This document shows, piece by piece, positions 57,467 to 64,000 of a stretch of 64,000 nucleotides of DNA. The notes below the pieces were generated by a model. The model was not told the origin of the DNA. It did not search any database and saw only the letters and a list, made by a program, of their open reading frames with translations. The stretch is taken from the NCBI RefSeq assembly GCF_001971585.1, contig NZ_CP019323.1:1168053-1232052 (forward strand). The letters run 5' to 3'. The first letter of the stretch is position 1; the number at the start of each line of letters is the position of its first letter. The position numbers and the translations under genes were made by a program. The DNA comes from Companilactobacillus allii (GTDB lineage: Bacteria; Bacillota; Bacilli; Lactobacillales; Lactobacillaceae).

Positions 57467-58923
57467 TGAATTATTTAAATGAAACTATTGATTCTTTGCA
57501 CAAGAAGTTAGCTAATAAAGAATTAACTTCCAAAGAATTAACGGATCAAACAATAGATGGAATCAAAGATAAAGAAAAAGATATCGCAGCCTTTATTACA
57601 GTCAATGATTCAGCTAGTAAAATTGCTGAAGGAATTGATAAGGATGGCATCAAGAATTCTTTGTCAGGTATCCCAATTGCAATTAAGGATAATATTGTAA
57701 GTAATGGTATTAAGACCACTGCAGCAAGTAAGATTCTCTATAACTTCATGCCTGTATATAGTGCAACAGTTCTAGAAAAACTAGAAGCTAGTGGTGCCAT
57801 CAATATTGGTAAAACAAACATGGATGAATTCGCTATGGGTTCATCAACTGAGACATCTTTCTTTGGTGATACACATAATCCTTGGAATTTAGATAAAGTA
57901 CCTGGTGGTTCGTCAGGTGGTTCTGCAGCCGCAGTTGCTTCAGGTGAAGTCATTGCTGCACTTGGAACAGATACTGGTGGTTCAATCAGACAACCTGCAT
58001 CATTTAATGGTATTTTCGGAATCAAGCCAACATATGGTCGTGTATCTCGCTGGGGTGTTATCGCCTTTGCATCAAGTCTTGATCAAGTAGGTGTTATGTC
58101 TAAGCGTGTTGAAGATTCAGCAGAAGTTTTATCAACGATTGCTGGTCATGATGAACACGATAGTACTAGTTCTGAAAAAGAAGTTCCTGATTACCGTGCT
58201 GATCTAAACAAAGATATGACTGGTGTAAGAATTGCTGTTCCTAAGGAATTCTGGCATGAAGGAACAAATCCTGAAGTTATCAAAAAAGTTAATGAAGCAA
58301 TTGAAACATATAAAAAACTCGGTGCAAGTGTTGATGAAGTGAGTCTTCCAGCATTGAAACACGCCGTTGAAGTTTATTATGTTTTGGCTTCAAGTGAGGC
58401 ATCATCTAACCTACAAAGATACGATGGTGTTCGTTATGGATTCCGTGCTAAAGATGTTAAAAATATCAAAGACTTGTTTGTTAATTCAAGATCTGAAGGA
58501 TTTGGTACTGAAGTTAAACGTCGTATTATGTTAGGTACATTCTCACTTTCTGCAGGAGCATATGATGCTTACTTTAAGAAGGCTGCTCAAGTAAGAACAC
58601 TCTTCATTGAAGAAATGAGTAAAGTACTAGAAGACCACGACTTGATCATGGGACCTTCAACTACATCGACTGCTTTCAAGATCGGTGATAAGATCGATGA
58701 TCCTCTAGCAATGTACATGAATGATATTTTGACTATTCCTGCTAACTTAGCTGGATTACCAGCTGCATCAGTACCAGCCGGATTAGCTGAAGGTATGCCA
58801 GTTGGACTACAAATAATGGCCAAACCATTCAATGAACAAGCTATTTTTAACGCTGCATATGCATTACAAGAAGAAAATAAATTCTATGAACAAATACCAA
58901 CTGCATTAAAGGGGGAAGACTAA
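57466..58923 (+). CDS. gatA: Asp/Glu-tRNA amidotransferase subunit A
   Basis: 485 aa, GTG start. Amidase-signature glutaminase that delivers ammonia to GatB. Ser-cisSer-Lys triad: Lys in [12 protein letters not shown] (about 74), Ser motif [17 protein letters not shown], and [17 protein letters not shown] with the nucleophile. Ends overlapped by gatB. Confidence 0.97.
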   Translation: MNYLNETIDSLHKKLANKELTSKELTDQTIDGIKDKEKDIAAFITVNDSASKIAEGIDKDGIKNSLSGIPIAIKDNIVSNGIKTTAASKILYNFMPVYSATVLEKLEASGAINIGKTNMDEFAMGSSTETSFFGDTHNPWNLDKVPGGSSGGSAAAVASGEVIAALGTDTGGSIRQPASFNGIFGIKPTYGRVSRWGVIAFASSLDQVGVMSKRVEDSAEVLSTIAGHDEHDSTSSEKEVPDYRADLNKDMTGVRIAVPKEFWHEGTNPEVIKKVNEAIETYKKLGASVDEVSLPALKHAVEVYYVLASSEASSNLQRYDGVRYGFRAKDVKNIKDLFVNSRSEGFGTEVKRRIMLGTFSLSAGAYDAYFKKAAQVRTLFIEEMSKVLEDHDLIMGPSTTSTAFKIGDKIDDPLAMYMNDILTIPANLAGLPAASVPAGLAEGMPVGLQIMAKPFNEQAIFNAAYALQEENKFYEQIPTALKGED

Positions 58924-60353
58924 TGAATTTTGAAACTACTATCGGTCTGGAAGTTCACGTTGAGCTTAAGACAAAGTCAAAAATGTTTAGTCCTTCGCCA
59001 GTTGCTTATGGTGCTGAATCAAATATTAATACCAATGTTATTGATTTTGGTTTTCCAGGAACATTACCAACTGTAAATAAAGAAGGATATAGATTAGGTA
59101 TTATGGTTGCTTTAGCTTTGAATGCACAAGTTGAAAACCATACACACTTTGATCGTAAAAACTATTTCTACCCAGATAATCCTAAGGCATATCAATTAAC
59201 TCAAAGTGATAAGCCACTTGCACATGATGGATATATTGAAATAAATGTTGACGGCAAGAAGAAAAAAATCGGAATTGCGGAACTTCATGTTGAAGAAGAT
59301 GCTGGTAAAAATACTCACGGAACAGACGGCTATTCATATGTCGATCTTAACCGTCAAGGAACACCACTTATCGAAATCGTTTCAAGAGCTGACATGCATT
59401 CACCTGAGGAAGCATATCAATATCTAGAAAAGCTTCGTCAAATCGTTCAATTTACTGGTGCTTCTGACGTTAAGATGGAAGAAGGTTCAATGCGTGTTGA
59501 TACTAATATTTCTATCACACCAGTTGGATCAGATACATATGGTACTAAAGTTGAGTTGAAGAACTTGAACTCATTTAATTATGTAAAACTAGGTTTAGCA
59601 TACGAAGAAAAACGTCAAGCTGCTGTATTAAAAAACGGTGGAAAAATTGAACAAGAAACAAGACGTTTTGATGAGAAGTCTGGAGAAACAGTCTTGATGC
59701 GTGTTAAATCTGGTGCTGATGACTATCGTTATTTCCCAGAACCAGATCTACCTGATTTTGAAATCAAACCAGAATGGGTCGAAGAAATTGAGGCTACATT
59801 ACCAGAACCTGCTCAAGAACGTAGAGAACGTTATATTAAGGATCTTGGAATTCCTGAATATGATGCTGGTGTTATAACAGATACTAAGGAAATGTCAGAT
59901 TTCTTTGATGACGCCGTAAGTTTCGGCGCAAATCCAAAATTAATTTCTAACTGGTTAATGGGCGAAGTGAACGCTTATTTGAACGAAAAGAGAGTTGGAT
60001 TGCTTGATACTAAGTTGACACCAGAGCACTTATCAACGATGATTAAGTTAATTTCTGATGGAACTATTTCTTCTAAGATTGCTAAAAAAGTCTTCCAAGA
60101 AACTATTAGTAATGGAACAGAGCCTGAAGGATGGGTTAAAGAAAAGGGAATGGTTCAAGAATCAGACCCAGCAGTATTGAAGCCAATGATTATGGGTATT
60201 TTAGATAATAACCAACAATCGATCGATGACTTTAAGAATGGTAAGGATCGTGCCGTCGGTTTCTTAATTGGACAAATTATGAAGCAAACACATGGTCAAG
60301 CTAACCCTAAAGTTGTTAATAAGATCCTAATGGCCGAGCTAAACAATCGTTAG
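58923..60353 (+). CDS. gatB: Asp/Glu-tRNA amidotransferase subunit B
   Basis: 476 aa. Kinase/transamidase subunit: [62 protein letters not shown], and a C-terminal YqeY/tail helical domain that binds tRNA. Converts Glu-tRNA-Gln to Gln-tRNA-Gln; the window's own tRNA-Gln is at 28028. One-base overlap with gatA. Confidence 0.98.
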   Translation: MNFETTIGLEVHVELKTKSKMFSPSPVAYGAESNINTNVIDFGFPGTLPTVNKEGYRLGIMVALALNAQVENHTHFDRKNYFYPDNPKAYQLTQSDKPLAHDGYIEINVDGKKKKIGIAELHVEEDAGKNTHGTDGYSYVDLNRQGTPLIEIVSRADMHSPEEAYQYLEKLRQIVQFTGASDVKMEEGSMRVDTNISITPVGSDTYGTKVELKNLNSFNYVKLGLAYEEKRQAAVLKNGGKIEQETRRFDEKSGETVLMRVKSGADDYRYFPEPDLPDFEIKPEWVEEIEATLPEPAQERRERYIKDLGIPEYDAGVITDTKEMSDFFDDAVSFGANPKLISNWLMGEVNAYLNEKRVGLLDTKLTPEHLSTMIKLISDGTISSKIAKKVFQETISNGTEPEGWVKEKGMVQESDPAVLKPMIMGILDNNQQSIDDFKNGKDRAVGFLIGQIMKQTHGQANPKVVNKILMAELNNR

Positions 60354-60366
60354 TGAGGAGAACTTT

Positions 60367-61356
60367 ATGCGTGCAAGGTTGATATATAATCCTAGCTCAG
60401 GACATGAAACGCTGAGAAATAATGTAGGGGATATTTTAAATATCATTGAGAAAGCCGGCTATGAAGCCAGTGCTTTTCGTACTACTCCAAAAGATAATTC
60501 TGCTCAGGATGAAGCTAACCGTGTGGCCAAGGAAGGCTTTGATTTGATCATTGCTGCTGGTGGTGACGGAACCATTAATGAGGTTGTTAATGGAATATCT
60601 GGATTAGAGAAACGTCCAGAATTAGCAATAATCCCTGCTGGTACAACAAATGACTATGCTCGTGCATTAAAGATTCCACGTGATGATGTTGTTGAGGCCG
60701 CTAAGGTTATCTTGAAGGGTCAAAAAATGCCGATTGATGTCGGTAAAGCTGGTAAGAATTATTTTATAAATATCGCCGGTGGTGGTTCGATGACCGAATT
60801 AACTTATGAAGTACCATCAGCTTATAAGTCAATTCTTGGTTACTTAGCTTATCTAGTTAAGGGGGCAGAGATGCTTCCTAGAATCAGTCCTATCGATATG
60901 CATATCGAATATGACGAAGGTGTATTTGATGGTAAAGCCACTATGTTCTTAATTGGATTAACTAATTCAATTGGTGGTATGGAACAGATTGCTCCTAACT
61001 CAGTTATTGGTGATGGAACTTTTTCACTGATCATTGTCAAGGAGACCAATCTACGAGACTTGGTACATTTGATTGCTTTGGTTTTAAATGGTGGACGTCA
61101 CGTTTATAACCCTAAGATCATTTATACTAAGACTAAGAATCTCAGTGTCAAAGCCAATGATGATAATCGCATCATGGTTAATCTTGATGGTGAATATGGT
61201 GGGGATGCACCTATGGAATTTACTAACTTACATAGACATTTGAATGTTTATGCAAACGTTGATTCAATTCCACTAAAGGCATTAGATATTCCAACCCTTG
61301 CCGAAAAAGATGCCGGTGAAAAGATTATTGAAGAAGAAAAAAAATTAGACGAATAA
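60367..61356 (+). CDS. dagK: diacylglycerol kinase (DgkB/DagK)
   Basis: 329 aa, SD GAGGAG. DAGK catalytic domain: RLIYNPSSGHETLRNNV, AAGGDGTINEVVNG, IIPAGTTNDYARALKIPRD, FINIAGGGSMTELTYEVP; the C-terminal part has NLDGEYGGDAPMEF. Recycles diacylglycerol from lipoteichoic acid synthesis to phosphatidic acid. Likely in the gat operon, 13-base gap. Confidence 0.96.
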   Translation: MRARLIYNPSSGHETLRNNVGDILNIIEKAGYEASAFRTTPKDNSAQDEANRVAKEGFDLIIAAGGDGTINEVVNGISGLEKRPELAIIPAGTTNDYARALKIPRDDVVEAAKVILKGQKMPIDVGKAGKNYFINIAGGGSMTELTYEVPSAYKSILGYLAYLVKGAEMLPRISPIDMHIEYDEGVFDGKATMFLIGLTNSIGGMEQIAPNSVIGDGTFSLIIVKETNLRDLVHLIALVLNGGRHVYNPKIIYTKTKNLSVKANDDNRIMVNLDGEYGGDAPMEFTNLHRHLNVYANVDSIPLKALDIPTLAEKDAGEKIIEEEKKLDE

Positions 61357-61361
61357 TTGCT

Positions 61362-61400
61362 AAAAGGGCGGCTTAAAATTATTGACAGCTACCCTTTTTT
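61362..61400 (+). terminator. terminator-like hairpin after dagK
   Basis: AAAAGGGCGGCT and AGCTACCCTTTT form an imperfect stem, followed by TT. Lies just before rlmD; leaky at best. Confidence 0.55.
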
Positions 61401-61417
61401 GGCGTAAAGGATGAAAT

Positions 61418-62773
61418 ATGGAAAAACCAAATATTAATAAGAACGACAGACTAGAATTAACTATTCAAGACTTATCATACGAGGGTAAGGGTGTTGCTAA
61501 AGTTGATGATTTTACCTTGTTTGTTGATAATGCATTACCAGGCGAAGTTGTTAACGCCGTTATTTTAAAGGTCGGTAAGAGCTATGGATTTGCCAAGGCA
61601 CTTGATATTATCAAGAAGTCTCCAAACCGTGTAGAAGATATTGATAATGTCTATGTAAGAACTGGAATCGCCCCTTTGAGCCATTTGAAGTATTCAGAAC
61701 AATTGAAATTCAAGCAAAAACAAATCCAAGTAGACTTTGAAAAAGCCGGATTAGATATTGATGTTAACGAAACACTTGGCATGGATGATCCATTCCATTA
61801 TCGTAATAAAGCACAAGTACCAGTACGCCAAATTGACGGACAATTAACATCAGGCTTTTATCGTAGGCACTCACATGATTTGATTCCTATGGATAACTTC
61901 TTGATTCAGGATGAAAAAATCGATGCTGAAATCACGCGTGTTCGTGATATTTTACGTAAGTACAAAGTTAGAGGATTTGATGAAGCAAAGAACAAGGGGC
62001 AAATTCGTACAATTATGGTTCGTCGTGCATATTACACAAATGAAATGATGGTTGTTCTAGTTTCACGTGTTCGCGATGTGTCACATTATAAGGCTATTGC
62101 AGAAGAGATAATGGCAAACAAAGAAGTTAAGTCATTGTACTTAAATATCAACTCAAAGGTAACTAATGTAATCTTGGGTAGAGATATGTTGCTTCTTGCT
62201 GGTAGTCCTTATATTGACGATGAGATTCTTGGTCATACATACAGAATCTCACCACGCTCTTTCTACCAAGTTAACCCTACACAGACACAACGTTTGTACA
62301 AGTTAGCAGTTGATAAGGCTGAATTAACTGGCAAAGAGATTGTTGTGGATGCTTACTCTGGTATCGGAACGATCGGATTGTCACTAGCTGATAAGGCAAA
62401 GCAAGTTACAGGTATTGAAATGGTAGCTGACGCTGTTAAAGATGCTAAACAAAATGCTGAAATCAATGATATTAAGAATGCTGACTTCATTGTTGGTAAG
62501 ACTGAATCAGTCTTGAATGATTGGGCTAAGGATAAGAAGAAAGTTGATGTATTGATGGTCGATCCACCTCGTAAGGGATTGGACAATTCATTGATTGAAT
62601 CAATCAATAATATTAAACCAAAGAAAATTGTCTATATTAGTTGTAACCCTGCTACTTTAGCAAGAGACTTGAAGTTGTTGAGTGATACATACGAAATTGG
62701 GGATGCTACTCCAGTTGATATGTTCCCAATGACAAATCATATAGAATCTGTAACAAAATTAACTAGAAAATGA
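61418..62773 (+). CDS. rlmD: 23S rRNA (uracil-5-)-methyltransferase, RlmD/RlmCD type
   Basis: 451 aa, SD AAAGGATG. TRAM domain at the N-terminus (residues 10-65), then the RumA-type methyltransferase: SPRSFYQVNPTQTQRLY, VVDAYSGIGTIGLSLADKA, MVDPPRKGLDNSLI and the nucleophile motif YISCNPATLARDL. The Fe-S cysteine cluster region that in RumA reads CxxCGGC is here VYVRTGIAPLSHLKY, without Cys. Adds m5U to 23S rRNA. Confidence 0.92.
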   Translation: MEKPNINKNDRLELTIQDLSYEGKGVAKVDDFTLFVDNALPGEVVNAVILKVGKSYGFAKALDIIKKSPNRVEDIDNVYVRTGIAPLSHLKYSEQLKFKQKQIQVDFEKAGLDIDVNETLGMDDPFHYRNKAQVPVRQIDGQLTSGFYRRHSHDLIPMDNFLIQDEKIDAEITRVRDILRKYKVRGFDEAKNKGQIRTIMVRRAYYTNEMMVVLVSRVRDVSHYKAIAEEIMANKEVKSLYLNINSKVTNVILGRDMLLLAGSPYIDDEILGHTYRISPRSFYQVNPTQTQRLYKLAVDKAELTGKEIVVDAYSGIGTIGLSLADKAKQVTGIEMVADAVKDAKQNAEINDIKNADFIVGKTESVLNDWAKDKKKVDVLMVDPPRKGLDNSLIESINNIKPKKIVYISCNPATLARDLKLLSDTYEIGDATPVDMFPMTNHIESVTKLTRK

Positions 62774-62775
62774 TC

Positions 62776-62820
62776 AATAGTGAGATTAAGGCGATATGTC
62801 CTTGACCTCACTATTTTTTT
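62776..62820 (+). terminator. terminator after rlmD
   Basis: AATAGTGAG and CTCACTATT frame a 22-base loop containing a small inner pairing (TTAAGG / CCTTGA), then a T-run. Confidence 0.88.
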
Positions 62821-62865
62821 ACGTCAAAATGTAGTTATGAGTTAATCCTGAGGGGGGTTACTATT

Positions 62866-63063
62866 TTGGGTCGTACGTTTATAGCAGTAGGAATGTTGAT
62901 TATTGCATTCTGGCAATTATTTGCTTCGATTGGGTATTTTACTGTACCTAAGAAAAGCGTTTCCACAAAAATATCTATATTTGATGTTCTAGCATCTTGG
63001 TTCGGATTTGTTGGCGGATCAATGTTTGTTGGTGCCATTTTGATGCTCATGGAAGTATTTTGA
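62866..63063 (+). CDS. small membrane protein
   Basis: 65 aa, TTG start with SD GAGGGGGT. Two hydrophobic segments (FIAVGMLIIAFWQLFASIGYF; WFGFVGGSMFVGAILML) joined by a polar loop PKKSVSTKIS. No known family; stand-alone gene between the rlmD terminator and the minus-strand kinase. Confidence 0.65.
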   Translation: MGRTFIAVGMLIIAFWQLFASIGYFTVPKKSVSTKISIFDVLASWFGFVGGSMFVGAILMLMEVF

Positions 63064-63074
63064 TTTGCGTTTGA

Positions 63075-63088
63075 TGTAAGCGCTTAAC
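63075..63088 (+). promoter_or_regulatory. cre-like palindrome
   Basis: TGTAAGCGCTTAAC, the same 14-mer as the minus-strand site at 18215. It lies between two 3' ends, with no promoter visible near, so a regulatory role is doubtful here. Confidence 0.25.
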
Positions 63089-63100
63089 TAAAAGGCAAAT

Positions 63101-63123
63101 AAAAAAGGAAGCCTAAACTTCCT
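63101..63123 (-). terminator. terminator of the histidine kinase gene (minus strand)
   Basis: On the minus strand GGAAG-TTTAGG-CTTCC then TTTTTT; overlaps the stop codon. Confidence 0.75.
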
Positions 63124-64000
63124 GATTTTGTAGCACGATAAGAGTCATCATAATGTAGTTGTTGACTATTTTGGTATCCATAAATAAATTAGATGAATTA
63201 TCAGTAATATTTGAGACATTAGCTAGACCGTATCCTTGATGGTCACTTTTAGTTGAATATCCAGTTTTGAATATCTGATTAATATTGATTGCATCAGCCA
63301 ATTGATTAGCAATAGTTATTTCAATAGTCTCTGAAGATTTCATGAAGGCACAGGTGAAGTCTTTTTTGTCGATAGTTTGTACGTATTCGATAGCATTATC
63401 AATGAGTATACCAACAATACGAATGATAGAAAGGTCATTTTCCTTAATTTCATAATCAGAATCGTTTAACTCAAAGTGGATATTGATTCCTTTGGACTTA
63501 GCAATGAAAAACTTTTGCGTTAAAAGACTTTGTAGCGGTTTGCTTTTGATGCTTTGTAATTCTCGCAATTTACTAGTTTGGACTATTTTAAAATTGGACT
63601 GTTGATTCATTAATTCATGGTAATATCGTTTTATTTCCTCTGAACTTTGACCATCGACAACTTGTCCCAATGAAAGTAGGATGTTTTGGAAGTCATGTTT
63701 GAACTTTCTTAGTTCTTCATACTGTTGTTGAGATCCAGTTAAATAATCATCTAATTCTTTGATTCTTTCGGTAGCCTCAACTGCTTCTTTTCGCATTGTA
63801 TATGATTGGATCGCAATGATGGTTTGCAAATAGGTGAACATTGTCATAAAGGTGAATGACAAGATCATGCTCATTTTAATTAAGGGGGTTACCTTTTGAA
63901 TATCACTGATAATAAGGATAGTCATGAATATCAACAATAATATAAATAACGATATAAAGATTCTTTTGCCCAATTGATAACGTAAGATATCATTTTGTAT
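63113..64000 (-). CDS. sensor histidine kinase, AgrC/ComD (HPK10) type, partial
   Basis: Frame is open through the right edge (about 295 codons seen), so the start and most of the sensor membrane domain lie outside; a TTG at 63973 is unlikely to be the start. Two hydrophobic segments come first (FISLFILLLIFMTILIISDI; MSMILSFTFMTMFTYLQTII), then a coiled linker, the phospho-acceptor motif FKHDFQNILLSLGQ (His codon near 63696), and a GHKL ATPase with IRIVGILIDNAIEY (N box) and HQGYGLANV (G box). Such kinases sense secreted autoinducing peptides. The response regulator and peptide genes would be upstream, beyond the window. Confidence 0.88.
   Translation of the reverse strand: MQNDILRYQLGKRIFISLFILLLIFMTILIISDIQKVTPLIKMSMILSFTFMTMFTYLQTIIAIQSYTMRKEAVEATERIKELDDYLTGSQQQYEELRKFKHDFQNILLSLGQVVDGQSSEEIKRYYHELMNQQSNFKIVQTSKLRELQSIKSKPLQSLLTQKFFIAKSKGINIHFELNDSDYEIKENDLSIIRIVGILIDNAIEYVQTIDKKDFTCAFMKSSETIEITIANQLADAININQIFKTGYSTKSDHQGYGLANVSNITDNSSNLFMDTKIVNNYIMMTLIVLQNQEV

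Noticed and set aside
63075-63088. Functional cre site at the 3' end of the small membrane protein gene
   Set aside because: Good sequence match but no promoter or gene start next to it; kept only as a low-confidence site.

Overview
The window looks like a chromosomal segment of a low-GC member of the Lactobacillaceae. This rests on AT-rich coding, frequent TTG/GTG starts after strong Shine-Dalgarno (SD) sites, CcpA-type cre boxes, SLAP-type wall-binding modules, and the order pcrA-ligA-camS-gatCAB-dagK-rlmD. A Companilactobacillus-like species is my best guess, but that is inference.

Region 1 (1 to about 16.4 kb) is the late, right-hand part of a siphovirus-type prophage. It runs major tail protein (partial), tail-assembly chaperones with a probable -1 frameshift, tape measure protein with an embedded lytic domain, distal tail protein, a tail-tip protein carrying a four-unit SLAP-like array and interrupted at an 8-T run, baseplate and receptor-binding proteins, XkdX, small membrane proteins, holin and a SLAP-bearing amidase endolysin. 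After the lysis terminator comes a separately promoted two-gene cargo unit (an unknown 84-aa protein and a DUF2335 membrane protein) behind three direct repeats spaced exactly 20 bp. Integrase and head genes must lie off the left edge; no att site could be identified.

Region 2 (16.5-28 kb) is host metabolism: an aldo/keto reductase with a cre site, a water-forming-type NADH oxidase, a YfhO-family protein, two tandem glycerol kinases (the second lacks the catalytic Asp), and a POT peptide transporter. tRNA-Tyr and tRNA-Gln follow.

Region 3 (28-39.4 kb) holds a GntR regulator, surface-polysaccharide genes (O-antigen-ligase-like, TagA/WecG-type transferase, GT4, GT-C-like, GtrB/CsbB-like GT2), NAD salvage (pncB-nadE), an aminotransferase, a SprT-like protein and tRNA-Leu(AAG).

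Region 4 (39.5-46.5 kb) carries two related small secreted SLAP-like proteins, a lipoprotein arylsulfotransferase homologue, a polytopic membrane protein, rbsD-rbsK and a cold-shock gene with a long leader.

Region 5 (46.5-64 kb) has an MFS transporter, a wall glucosaminidase, xpt, a PurK-like protein without its catalytic motifs, purB, then pcrA-ligA-camS-gatCAB-dagK-rlmD, a small membrane protein and a partial AgrC/ComD-like histidine kinase.

The most striking unexplained feature is a family of about 112-nt double-hairpin elements directly after three unrelated genes (19629, 27700, 42943). Their stems differ in sequence but remain complementary, the internal bulge motif is conserved, and the apical loops are GAAT, GAAA and GTAA. 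This looks like a repeated structured RNA or 3'-UTR element.
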